A DNA stretch of 64,000 nt from Candidatus Bathyarchaeota archaeon (GCA_018396705.1 JAGTQZ010000004.1:372001-436000), one strand, 5' to 3'; counted from the stretch's first letter, positions 37,007 to 44,914 are shown. Notes: generated from the letters alone by a model not told the origin. Translations and numbers: made by a program.

Positions 37007-37504
37007 TAACTACAACACCAGAAGATGAGAAGAGCCTTCAGCTTCATTATGCCTTTTTGTCGTATTAAATTTATTAACATAATTTTTCGAGTTAAACCCT
37101 TTTTAGTTAAAAGATGTCGCATGATTCCAGAAAGGACAGCGCAACCTCACCGTTCCTAAGCCCCCAAATAATCCTGCGGTAGCGCTTTATAACACGTTCA
37201 AAGCCCGTAGATGTCCACTCCAGAACCAGCCCATTAGCATTGGAGCCTCTGAACTTTAAAATGGGGAACAGCGCTGAACTCGGAAAACTGGTGCCGAGGG
37301 CCGGGTTTGAACCCTTGATGCATGGCGAATTCTCCCGCAAAACCCCCATTTTTCTTTGTGGCTCGTTTATGAAGCCCATAAAAGGCCATTCTTGTGGTTA
37401 TATTGTTTGTTTCTTAAGGGTAGAAGTTTCTTACATAAAGTAATTATGCTTGTACACTACTATGTTTTATTAAATGCAAAAAGTTTGAGAAGGAGGGAGG
37501 AAGG
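37007..37504. other. Intergenic stretch holding the left attachment site
   Basis: No convincing gene. A minus-strand frame of 90 residues (37107-37379) has a plausible protein-like segment (VLEWTSTGFERVIKRYRRI) but runs through the att repeat and is not supported. The stretch holds the 22-bp copy of the tRNA-Phe 3' end and, near 37490-37503, a GGAGGGAGGAAGG ribosome binding site for the subtilase. Confidence 0.5.
37292..37313 (-). repeat. Attachment site copy (3' end of tRNA-Phe), distal end of the element
   Basis: These 22 bases are identical to 48142-48163, the discriminator base, acceptor strand and T arm of the intact tRNA-Phe gene, in the same orientation. No tRNA 5' half is present here. 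This is the hallmark of site-specific integration into a tRNA gene. Confidence 0.85.
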
Positions 37505-38863
37505 TTGAGAAGGCTTTGGGTCTTGTTTGTTATTGCAGCTTTTTCAGCGGTATTACTGGCGCCTGCTTTTGCGGCTCCCAAAGTTTCTTTACCACACCGT
37601 TACACTTGGGATGCAGATATGATAAATGCTGATATAGTTCATAAGATGGGCTATACGGGTAAGGGCGTTTATATTGCTGTTTTAGATACTGGCCTGGTTC
37701 CGAACTGGCGTGACTATTTCCCAGCTGACAGGATAGCCACAAACCTTGGCAAGGGCTTTTATGAGCCTGTACATGTTGACCCGAAAACAGGAGAGCTTGT
37801 ATATGCAGGTTTTGTGGTTGAAACTTCATGGATTGGCTCAACTCTATCATCGCATGGAACCCACGTGGTAAGCACAATTATAGGCTACAATTACTATGCT
37901 CCAGCCGATGCAGCTGCAGGGTTTCCGCTTCCACCATTATTCATCGAAGGAATAGCCCCGGATGTAACTATTATACCGGTTAAGGTTCTACATACGTATA
38001 ATTTGCCGCCTTACACTGGGCCGGATGGTTTGGTTTTTGGGACGGATCTTATGGTGGCTGCAGGTATACGCTATGCTACTGAGTTAAAATTGAAGGGCTA
38101 CAGCCCAATGATCATATCAATGAGTCTCGGCGGGCCTGAACCATCAGACATAATTGAGAAAGCAATAAATTACGCGATTGAAAATGGCGTTATCGTTGTA
38201 GCTGCAGCAGGTAACGATGGAATTGAAGGGATGGATTGGCCGGGAGCCTATCCGCAAGTTATATCGGTGGGCGCATGCGGATGGAAATACGAGTGGTACT
38301 GGCCAGGTGATCTTAATCCGCCGCCACCGCCGCCGAGATACCGCCTCTGGTGGCTTCAAGACAACACGCATGGATATAATGATGTCCCTGAAAGCCCATA
38401 CAGACTTGCACGCCAAGTTTACGTGACAGACTTTAGCGGCAGAGAAAATGACAATCGCGTTGCTGGCTACGATCAAGAGCTAGATGTGCTTGCACCTGGA
38501 AGCTGGGTTAGAGGCCCATATCCAGGCTTCCCAGGCTATAGTCATATTCCATGGTGGGCTAAAGGACGGGGATGGATAAAGGCGCCCCCGGGCCTTGTAA
38601 ACTTCTATTATGTTGGCGGAACCAGTATGGCAACACCGCATGTTGCGGCTGTTGCAGCCTTAATGCTTCAGAAAAACCCAAACTTAACGCAGAGACAAAT
38701 ACAGCGTATAATCAAAGCAACCGCCCTGAACATTCCGGCAGGCAGCATGCAGGTTTATGACTATGACCATTGGGCAGAATTCTCGTGGGAACAAGAAACT
38801 CCACCTTACGAGGCAACAGGCGCAGGCTTAATCCAAGCCGACAAGGCAGTTGAGAAAGTATAG
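37505..38863 (+). CDS. Secreted subtilisin-like serine protease (S8)
   Basis: The 452-residue protease has a signal peptide (residues 1-23, cut after AFA) and no long propeptide. The catalytic triad is visible: Asp61 in YIAVLDTGL, His117 in SSHGTHVV and Ser374 in GGTSMATPHVAA, with oxyanion-region VAAAGNDG. A proline run (residues 265-270) and Trp-rich insert lie before the serine. TTG at 37505 follows a strong GGAGGGAGGAAGG. It sits at the distal end of the element, next to the secreted companion at 39080. Confidence 0.9.
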   Translation: MRRLWVLFVIAAFSAVLLAPAFAAPKVSLPHRYTWDADMINADIVHKMGYTGKGVYIAVLDTGLVPNWRDYFPADRIATNLGKGFYEPVHVDPKTGELVYAGFVVETSWIGSTLSSHGTHVVSTIIGYNYYAPADAAAGFPLPPLFIEGIAPDVTIIPVKVLHTYNLPPYTGPDGLVFGTDLMVAAGIRYATELKLKGYSPMIISMSLGGPEPSDIIEKAINYAIENGVIVVAAAGNDGIEGMDWPGAYPQVISVGACGWKYEWYWPGDLNPPPPPPRYRLWWLQDNTHGYNDVPESPYRLARQVYVTDFSGRENDNRVAGYDQELDVLAPGSWVRGPYPGFPGYSHIPWWAKGRGWIKAPPGLVNFYYVGGTSMATPHVAAVAALMLQKNPNLTQRQIQRIIKATALNIPAGSMQVYDYDHWAEFSWEQETPPYEATGAGLIQADKAVEKV

Positions 38864-38989
38864 GCGCCATAAGTATTGCAAGTTTTCTCTTTCAATCTTG
38901 CTTGAGACAAAGGAGAACTCTGGAGAGAAAGACTCGAGCAGAATACCCTTTTTTCTTTGTTCAACGTTTAGATGGTTAATAAAGTTATG

Positions 38990-39079
38990 AGCTAGAAGGT
39001 TATGTATGTTTTTCTATATCAATGTAACATGCACCTTTTTATAATTCATAACAATTATTACTTTGGTTGAGGAGAAAAT
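38990..39079 (+). promoter_or_regulatory. Promoter for the anchored surface protein gene
   Basis: TTTTTATAATTC at about 39035-39046 is a good TATA box, placing the transcription start near 39065, and GGAG at 39071 precedes the GTG at 39080. The gene thus appears to be transcribed separately from the protease. Confidence 0.45.
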
Positions 39080-39712
39080 GTGAAGAAAATAGTTGTAGGA
39101 TTTATGCTTGTATCAGTTATGGTTCTATTAATGTATGGGAAGGTGAATGCTGATCCTGAAGATGTAGCTTGGTATGTTACTAATAGTTCAGGGTATCCTG
39201 TAAATGGAGCTAAACTAACTATTTACTGGGCAAATTCAACCAATGGACCGTTTAGCGTTATGCCAGCTGACGATGGCCAAGGCACATACGTAAAAGATAA
39301 GATTGCAGACATTAAGCGAAATCCAATCTACACTAGCTATCGTAACCCAAATTATCCTAATGGCACGGCAGTATGTGACATTCACCCGAAGGGGAGCTTA
39401 GCGGGCTTATACTTTTATGTGAAGATCGAGTTTGATTCAACCGTTATGTACTGGCCTACAGCATGGAGCTATAAGCCTGGAGACCCGAGTTGGCGTCCGG
39501 TTGAAGCCAGTGGAAGCCCAAGCGGTTATGCTGCAGCAGGCCCAGGTATTGGTAATGGAGTTAGTACAGCGTATCCTACCAACGTGCCTCCGCCTCCACC
39601 TCAAGTTATTCCAGACGTTCCTTTTGGAACAATTACTGCGATGCTTTCAATGTTATTCGCATTTGGAGCCTACATCACATTACGAAGGCGTAATATTCTA
39701 GCGCGATTTTAG
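39080..39712 (+). CDS. Secreted protein with C-terminal membrane anchor
   Basis: The 210-residue protein has a signal peptide (residues 1-24), an extracellular domain beginning DPEDVAWYVTNSSGYPVNGA that looks like an Ig-like/carboxypeptidase-regulatory beta fold, a Pro-rich linker (PPPPPQVIPD), one TM helix (about 182-200) and the basic end RRRN. This tripartite C-terminus is like archaeal surface-anchoring signals. No family recognised. With the subtilase it forms a surface-directed pair at the edge of the element. Confidence 0.65.
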   Translation: MKKIVVGFMLVSVMVLLMYGKVNADPEDVAWYVTNSSGYPVNGAKLTIYWANSTNGPFSVMPADDGQGTYVKDKIADIKRNPIYTSYRNPNYPNGTAVCDIHPKGSLAGLYFYVKIEFDSTVMYWPTAWSYKPGDPSWRPVEASGSPSGYAAAGPGIGNGVSTAYPTNVPPPPPQVIPDVPFGTITAMLSMLFAFGAYITLRRRNILARF

Positions 39713-39861
39713 AAAGGCTTAAAAGCTGGGTTTGCTGCACCTGCAAAGGATGCGGCCTAGTTTTAGACTTTTCCTAATCCAATTTTTATGCATATTTTTA
39801 GGTGGAAAATGCTGAAAAATGTTATTTTTAACTAGTTAGGCCAGGCTAAACCCGTAAGAGC

Positions 39862-40014
39862 CTACTCTTGGGCTGTTTTAATGTAGGATTTTTCTGCTAG
39901 GTAGGCGATTATGATGTTTCGAATTTTCTCCGCGTCTTTTGTTCCAAACCCTTTAATTTTTTTGAGAATTTCGTATTGTTCGTCGTCTAATGTTACCATG
40001 ATGCGTTTTACCAT
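39862..40014 (-). CDS. Ribbon-helix-helix (CopG-like) regulator
   Basis: A 50-residue protein with the short MVKRIMVTLDDEQYEILKKI start (a beta strand then helix) and a second helix DAEKIRNIIIAYLAEK, the ribbon-helix-helix pattern of plasmid copy-number and partition regulators. It is transcribed away from the rest of the element, toward the surface-protein gene. The promoter region between it and the gene at 40106 contains an 18-bp palindrome and repeated TTTCTAAC boxes that could be its operators. Confidence 0.72.
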   Translation of the reverse strand: MVKRIMVTLDDEQYEILKKIKGFGTKDAEKIRNIIIAYLAEKSYIKTAQE

Positions 40015-40025
40015 TTTCTCACCAG

Positions 40026-40072
40026 TTTCTAACCAATTTCTAACGAAATCGAAATATTTAAATATTTCTTAC
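40026..40072. promoter_or_regulatory. Divergent control region with an 18-bp perfect palindrome
   Basis: GAAATATTTAAATATTTC (40051-40068) is a perfect palindrome. TTTCTAAC occurs at 40026-40033 and 40037-40044, eleven bases (one helical turn) apart, and TTTCTTAC at 40065-40072. The AT-rich core can also act as TATA box for both divergent genes. The layout fits autoregulation by the ribbon-helix-helix protein at 39862. Confidence 0.6.
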
Positions 40073-40105
40073 TAATTTATTACTCAAAAGCAATAAAATA
40101 GTAAG

Positions 40106-40417
40106 ATGAAAATGAATGATGTGGTAACTGTTAGGGGCCGAAGATACATCCGCCTGAATAGAATAACTTTCGCAGCCGTTGAGCCTTCAGTTGAATGGTT
40201 AATGGATGAGGGGCGTTTTGTCGAGAAAGTTAAGACAGCTTACCGCGTTCAAGTCGAATGTAACCATGGCTGGGGCTTCACGGTTAGGCATATGGGCTAC
40301 AGGATTCGCTTCGAATTGCCAAACACGACGGGCTATAAGCTGCCACGAATTTTTGAAGGCTACGTAGAAGAGAAGCTTGGAACTGTTCAGCTAAGTCTTC
40401 TCGAGGTGACTGGTTGA
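40106..40417 (+). CDS. Element protein of unknown function
   Basis: A 103-residue basic protein, first gene of the rightward block. It appears to be mostly beta strands (RRYIRLNRITFAAVEPSVEW, YRIRFELP). No family recognised. ATG codons at 40106 and 40112 are both possible. Confidence 0.55.
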   Translation: MKMNDVVTVRGRRYIRLNRITFAAVEPSVEWLMDEGRFVEKVKTAYRVQVECNHGWGFTVRHMGYRIRFELPNTTGYKLPRIFEGYVEEKLGTVQLSLLEVTG

Positions 40418-40496
40418 TGGCTAACCGAGAATTAGGTGAGGCGGTTTAGCTGTAGGATGGACCACATATTATTACTGTTGTCCAATCTGTGGAAGG

Positions 40497-40667
40497 ATGG
40501 AGATGGCCAGCACTGAACCAGCCCTAAAAGAACGGATAACCCGGCATGTGTTGGGCCACAGCCTCGACGTTTTAGGCCTGTCTGAGAAGCAGCGGGAAAG
40601 GTTAAGCCGCAAAATTGACATGGCTCTTAAAAAGATTGAAGAGGATTTCCGCAAGGGCTTGATTTAG
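40497..40667 (+). CDS. Small helical protein, possibly truncated zinc finger
   Basis: A 56-residue helical frame (LSEKQRERLSRKIDMALKKI) ending at TAG 40665. The same frame is open upstream to about 40436 and encodes YYYCCPICGR, a zinc-finger-like knuckle, but no start codon precedes that knuckle. Either the real start is unusual, the gene lost its start, or the CPIC is chance. Confidence 0.35.
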   Translation: MEMASTEPALKERITRHVLGHSLDVLGLSEKQRERLSRKIDMALKKIEEDFRKGLI

Positions 40668-40991
40668 GCTTTCTAACGCGTTCACCTCGAAAACTTCGTT
40701 AACGAGGGTTGAAAACTGCCTTTTCCTCGCAAAATAGCCCCAGCTTTTTGAAATGCTTAATTTATGGTTTGAACTAGAAGCCAAAAATATTGAATCCGCG
40801 GAAATGCGATGTTTCCAACGGTTGATTTACGGTATTTACAGATATGCACCAAATTATACGTTATAGTATACCGTAATGTATGCGTGTATGCGTAACTTAG
40901 TGAATTGGAGCAAACGGAGCAAATGGAGCAAAAACGGACTGTTTGCGAAACATTTATAAGTATGTGTTTAAAATTCTGTTATTTGGTGACT
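40668..40991. other. Gene-free stretch with origin-like repeats
   Basis: No supported gene. The stretch contains an inverted repeat, two kinds of short tandem repeats and, at about 40951-40958, the TATA-like TTTATAAG for the gene at 40992. Confidence 0.55.
40827..40933. repeat. Iteron-like repeat cluster, candidate replication origin
   Basis: Contains an inverted repeat TTACGGTAT (40827-40835) / ATACCGTAA (40868-40876), a tandem direct repeat GTATGCGT (40878-40885, 40886-40893) and three nine-base tandem units GGAGCAAAN (40907, 40916, 40925). It lies just upstream of the replication genes of the element. An operator cluster is the alternative. Confidence 0.5.
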
Positions 40992-41312
40992 ATGAGTCGA
41001 AAAATCGAAAAAGACACAGTGGATGTGTCAGAAGAAATTGAGAAATTAAAGGACGGCGAACCTATTCCAATCTCACAGCTTAAACTTAAAAGGCGTAGGG
41101 GACTAAGCCTCGAGGTCTTTAGCGAATTATGCCGCAGCATTCCTGAGGGGTATGCGCAGGCTATACGAGGAATTCCTGGATCCACAGCGAGAGATCGCAT
41201 AAGAAAGTTGATCCAAGAAGGCATTTTGCCAAATTCTTATCGTGTTACCATTACAGGTAAAGGGGAAAACGCACGGGTTTACATAATTCATGAGAAGGAG
41301 GTGAAAAAGTAA
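40992..41312 (+). CDS. Putative DNA-binding protein of the element
   Basis: A 106-residue basic protein. The middle has a helix-turn-helix-like character (LSLEVFSELCRSIPEGYAQA then STARDRIRKLIQEG) followed by a beta hairpin, as in a winged helix. ATG at 40992 is chosen because the TATA box near 40951 would start transcription close to it; a longer frame to 40905 would read through the repeats. It may bind the neighbouring repeats; unproven. Confidence 0.55.
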   Translation: MSRKIEKDTVDVSEEIEKLKDGEPIPISQLKLKRRRGLSLEVFSELCRSIPEGYAQAIRGIPGSTARDRIRKLIQEGILPNSYRVTITGKGENARVYIIHEKEVKK

Positions 41313-41321
41313 AAAGTTAAA

Positions 41322-41453
41322 GTCATGAGTTAGAGGCCTTTCATCCAGGGGCTAGCTGTCAAAGGCCTCACCCGAACGTGGGCAAAATATTACATAATAA
41401 TCAACGAGTTTAAAGATTTTTCGCTTCTAGATGATTGGCCTCTAACTTTTGAC
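41322..41453. repeat. Competing inverted repeats in an untranslated stretch
   Basis: GAGGCCTTT (41333-41341) can pair with AAAGGCCTC (41361-41369). GTTAGAGGCC (41329-41338) can pair instead with GGCCTCTAAC (41437-41446), extending to 17-base arms 41322-41338 and 41437-41453 with two mismatches. Both use the same left arm, so they exclude each other. The stretch lies between the HTH gene and a run of tiny genes. A regulatory RNA switch, an origin structure or a recombination site are possible. Confidence 0.5.
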
Positions 41454-41498
41454 GGATCCAGCCCGAATGAGGGGCTTAAAACAGGTAGGAGGAATAGG

Positions 41499-41678
41499 AT
41501 GAAAGAAGAGTTGTATGAAATGGAGCTGTTTTATGCGATTGTTTTGTATGGTAAATATCGAGACATAGCCCAGGTTATCGACTATATCAAAAATTTCAGT
41601 GATGTAAAAGTCGTTTTTGACAAAAAAGCTCCTTTTAAATTGTATATCACGGAAAAACCGCTAAAAGGAGGTGACTAA
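41499..41678 (+). CDS. Small element protein (59 residues)
   Basis: An intact 59-residue frame starting at ATG 41499 behind a strong GGTAGGAGGAATAGG site, ending just before another good ribosome binding site. Predicted helices (LYEMELFYAIVLYGKYRDIA) and a short beta end. No family recognised. Spacing and signals support translation. Confidence 0.55.
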   Translation: MKEELYEMELFYAIVLYGKYRDIAQVIDYIKNFSDVKVVFDKKAPFKLYITEKPLKGGD

Positions 41679-41681
41679 AAC

Positions 41682-41828
41682 ATGAGTGAGCGAAAACCTA
41701 AAATTAAGGAAGATGGCACGCTTGCAGGTTGTATAGGCCAAAATAAACCCATTCCGCCAAATGTTTGCAAAACCTGTGCAAAATCAAGCGACTTAACCTG
41801 CCGAGACGTTAAGAAGGCATTAAAATGA
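41682..41828 (+). CDS. Small cysteine-rich protein (48 residues)
   Basis: ATG at 41682 follows AAAAGGAGGTGAC. Four cysteines (C in LAGCIG, the pair CKTC, and LTCRD) could hold a zinc ion. Its TGA overlaps the ATG of the primase gene (ATGA), so it is probably coupled to primase translation and may be an accessory factor. No family recognised. Confidence 0.55.
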   Translation: MSERKPKIKEDGTLAGCIGQNKPIPPNVCKTCAKSSDLTCRDVKKALK

Positions 41829-42826
41829 CCATTTGTTTAGCTGAAGTGGTTTTTAAGTGTTTCGTCAACCGTGTAGATTGCCACTGCCTACAGAAAAATG
41901 ATGGCAGTTACGTTAAAGTCGAACAGCCATTAATGTTGGATGTTTTGCAGGATCATTTAACGGGAATGCTAACCGTCGGGGCCTACCAGTTAGGCTTAGA
42001 CAACACAGTTAAGTATGTATGCTTTGACTTGGATCCTGAAAGGCTGAGTGATCCAGAGGCTGCAGCTCGTAAAATATTGCAAACCTGCTTCCAGAAGAAG
42101 CGTGAGGGCGACGTAGAAAGGCCGCGTATATGGCCTCATGCGGTCTTACTTGAGGCTAGCCGTTATCCGGATCCTTCATATCATGTTTGGGTTTTATTCA
42201 ATGTCCCAACCTATGCTAAGGTTGCTCGTTGGCTTGGCATGCGAATTTTAGAGTTGGCTGGTTTAAACCCTCGAGAGATTGAACTTTTCCCAAAGCAGAC
42301 GGAGCTTACGCCTGAAAGGCCGTATGGCAACTTTGTTAAGCTTCCATTGGGCAAGCATCAAGCAGCTGGTAAATGGAGTAGGCTGTTGGATCCGGAAACC
42401 TTTCAACCCCTTCCAAACGAAACCCTGCTTGAATGTTTTGGAATTTCGTTCTCAGAGGCTGACACAGCTAAGATAATGAGTTTTAAGGCTGAGAAGTTGG
42501 TTCAAGTTCCGTTAAAATTGCATGAGTTTATGGTGTCTTTGCCAAATGAGGAGGAAGAGCGGGCGGCTCAATTCTTAGCCCGGTATTGGGTTAAGGGCCG
42601 AAGGAATCAGCTTGAGATGGCGTTCTTGGGCTTTTGCATCAAGAGGGGTATAGCCTACGAGTCTGCAAGGAGAATAATTGAACGGGTTTGCGATTTAACG
42701 AGGGATGAGGAGAGGGCTGCGCGTCTCGCCCTTGTCGACTATCATTACAAAAATCGCGTGAGCCTAGGCTCCGCCCTAGCTGGAGTCAGTTTAATCCGCG
42801 AAGTAATCAGAGAGGTTGTGAAATGA
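41825..42826 (+). CDS. Archaeo-eukaryotic primase (AEP superfamily)
   Basis: The 333-residue protein carries the AEP catalytic pattern: the metal-binding pair in YVCFDLDPE (Asp68 and Asp70), the later DPSYHVWVLF with His120, and a lysine-containing NFVKLPLGKHQAAGKWS segment like that of the TOTE/plasmid primases. Residues 240-330 form a helical C-terminal domain (RRNQLEMAFLGFCIKRG) similar in role to PriCT domains. It would start replication of the element. The helicase follows with a four-base overlap. Confidence 0.78.
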   Translation: MTICLAEVVFKCFVNRVDCHCLQKNDGSYVKVEQPLMLDVLQDHLTGMLTVGAYQLGLDNTVKYVCFDLDPERLSDPEAAARKILQTCFQKKREGDVERPRIWPHAVLLEASRYPDPSYHVWVLFNVPTYAKVARWLGMRILELAGLNPREIELFPKQTELTPERPYGNFVKLPLGKHQAAGKWSRLLDPETFQPLPNETLLECFGISFSEADTAKIMSFKAEKLVQVPLKLHEFMVSLPNEEEERAAQFLARYWVKGRRNQLEMAFLGFCIKRGIAYESARRIIERVCDLTRDEERAARLALVDYHYKNRVSLGSALAGVSLIREVIREVVK

Positions 42827-44514
42827 GCGTTGTGGATGAGTTGGCTAAAATTGAGGCTGAAGTTAAGGCGGAAAAGCAGATTCAAGCTGAAATTGAGGCT
42901 GGAAACGCGTTTAGGCTTGGCAAACTAACAGTCTTGCCTAAATTTGATGGACTCATGCGTAAAGTGCATCCAGCCATAGATGTGGTTGACGGCCGAGCCG
43001 TTGTGGGCGTTACACTTCCGTGCCTAACAGTCGATGAGGAAGGCAATCAGGAAGAAAGGGAGCTGCCATTTTTAATAACTTCGGATAGGCAGAAGATTCC
43101 ATTACACAAAGACGCGTTGAAGCCTCTCCATTGGCGTTTAGCCTACCGCATTGTCGAGTTTGAAAACAGGTGGCCCCTCGAGGGCGTTAAAGCCTGGCTT
43201 GAAGGAGCATCTGTCAATCCCGCCGAAGTTTACGATATGGTTAAGAAAGCCTATCAAACATACATAGAATTCGAAAATCCTGATATTTACGATTTCATAA
43301 CCCTCTGGACCGTTGGAACATACTTTTTCCATCTCTTCAACACATATCCATATGTTTATGTGGGCGGACTGAAACAAGCTGGGAAAACTAAGCTTCTAAC
43401 CGTTGCAAGCCTATTGGCCTTCAATGCGATTTTCACCAATAATATATCAACAGCCTCGCTGTACCGCCTAACACAAAGCGGCCGCTGTACTCTACTATTG
43501 GATGAGAGTGAGAAACTTGCCGCTAAAGAGCGAGCGGAAGAGCTTCGCAATCTGCTTTTAACAGGCTACAAGAAAGGCGCGGTAGTTTACCGCACAGAGA
43601 AAAAACGTAGCGAAAAGCTTGTTCCTGAAGCCTTTGAGGTTTACTCACCCAAAATCGTTTGCAATATCGAAGGAATTGAAAATGTCCTAGAGGAACGGTG
43701 TATTCCCATAATTATGAAGCGGGGCAAGAATAAGGCCATCATAAACGCGGAGCCTAATATTGCAGATCCCGTTTGGCAGCAGATCCGCAGTAGGCTTTAT
43801 GTGCTTTTCTTAGACTATTTTAGTGTAGTTTGTGCACAAAGTGCAGTTTGTGAAGTTAAGGAGACAAACGTTTCTGCTAGAGATTTAGAGCTGTGGAGGC
43901 CTATTTTCACTCTCGCAGCCTTCTTTGACAAGTATAATCCAGAGTTAAACCTTTTACAGAAAATGATTAACCTTGCCAGCCGAACAACTGAAGAAAAACA
44001 AGTTGAAAACATTACGGAGACAGCAGAGTTTATTCTGGTTGAAACTTTAACGAAGCTTGTAACACAGGATGGCTACTTCTCTGTCCGACAGATTAAGGAG
44101 ACAATGTCTCAAGCCTACGATGAAGAGCAAAAATGGTTGTCAACCAAGTGGCTGGGCCGCGCTCTCAAGCGTTTAGGTTTCACTGAGAAACGTAGAGTTG
44201 GACGTGGAGTTGAATACTACCTTACACTTAAAGCTGTGCAAGACCTTGCTGAACGCCTAGGCTTCCAAAACTCTTACGTCTCCCCAACTTCACAAACTGC
44301 ACTAAATACACAAACTACACTAAAAGAAGCCCTTAAACAACTCACCGTCTGGCTTATAGAAAACAAGGATTCCGACGGCCTTGTGGATGCTTTCGCCTTA
44401 TACGCGAAAATTCAGGAGCTTGGCTTGGAGCCGAAACAGGTTATTGACGTTTTGAAGGCTGACGGCTGGCTTATGGACGCGTCTAAAATCGGCAAGTTTG
44501 GGGTTGCAAAATGA
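42823..44514 (+). CDS. P-loop replication ATPase/helicase with C-terminal winged helix
   Basis: The 563-residue protein has Walker A GGLKQAGKTKLL (Lys188) and Walker B TLLLDESEKL (Asp227-Glu228) followed by an arginine-rich sensor region. The N-terminus (1-45) is charged and helical. The C-terminal 170 residues contain winged-helix-like segments (FSVRQIKETMSQAYDEEQKW; GRALKRLGFTEKRRVGRG). It resembles replicative helicases next to AEP primases in mobile elements (the DUF3631/DUF927-like group). Its ATG overlaps the primase stop; its TGA overlaps the next ATG. Confidence 0.72.
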   Translation: MSVVDELAKIEAEVKAEKQIQAEIEAGNAFRLGKLTVLPKFDGLMRKVHPAIDVVDGRAVVGVTLPCLTVDEEGNQEERELPFLITSDRQKIPLHKDALKPLHWRLAYRIVEFENRWPLEGVKAWLEGASVNPAEVYDMVKKAYQTYIEFENPDIYDFITLWTVGTYFFHLFNTYPYVYVGGLKQAGKTKLLTVASLLAFNAIFTNNISTASLYRLTQSGRCTLLLDESEKLAAKERAEELRNLLLTGYKKGAVVYRTEKKRSEKLVPEAFEVYSPKIVCNIEGIENVLEERCIPIIMKRGKNKAIINAEPNIADPVWQQIRSRLYVLFLDYFSVVCAQSAVCEVKETNVSARDLELWRPIFTLAAFFDKYNPELNLLQKMINLASRTTEEKQVENITETAEFILVETLTKLVTQDGYFSVRQIKETMSQAYDEEQKWLSTKWLGRALKRLGFTEKRRVGRGVEYYLTLKAVQDLAERLGFQNSYVSPTSQTALNTQTTLKEALKQLTVWLIENKDSDGLVDAFALYAKIQELGLEPKQVIDVLKADGWLMDASKIGKFGVAK

Positions 44515-44912
44515 ATGGACTGTCAGAGCTTGAATTTGAAAAGGTGGTTAAAGTGCGGAAATGGCTTCAATTCGCCAACATAACAATATGCCTTTACAAA
44601 GTCGGCTACAACTTGGCTCCTGAAGGGCAAAGGAAACTTTTCCGCCTCATCTACCATTATATTGCTAATCATAAGAACAGCCGATGGATTGCAAGGCAAA
44701 GCTTCGCCTTCGCCCCCGACGTCGCAGCCTTCACAGTTTTGAGTAAAGACCTTCCAAAAATTCAGAAAGCCATCGCCAACATATTACAGAACCCCCGTCA
44801 CCTAACCCAAAGCTACATTCCAGTTGAAAAAAACAGCCTTATTGAAACTGTTCTCCCATTCTGGACAATTAAAAAGAAGAAAATTTGGAAAATCAAACAG
44901 TTGGAGCCTTAA
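44511..44912 (+). CDS. Element protein of unknown function
   Basis: A 133-residue protein, very basic at the C-terminus (IKKKKIWKIKQ). ATG at 44511 overlaps the helicase stop, so it belongs to the same translation unit. Aromatic and Lys-rich composition suggests nucleic-acid contact, but no domain is recognised. Confidence 0.55.
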   Translation: MNGLSELEFEKVVKVRKWLQFANITICLYKVGYNLAPEGQRKLFRLIYHYIANHKNSRWIARQSFAFAPDVAAFTVLSKDLPKIQKAIANILQNPRHLTQSYIPVEKNSLIETVLPFWTIKKKKIWKIKQLEP

Positions 44913-44914
44913 AA

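Noticed and set aside
37107-37379. 90-residue minus-strand gene in the gap before the element
   Set aside because: It reads through the tRNA-derived repeat, lacks a ribosome binding site and has no recognisable domain; it could at most be a remnant.
41825-42826. Replication initiator of the rolling-circle Rep type
   Set aside because: No HUH motif or paired catalytic tyrosines; the DxD plus HVW pattern fits an AEP primase.
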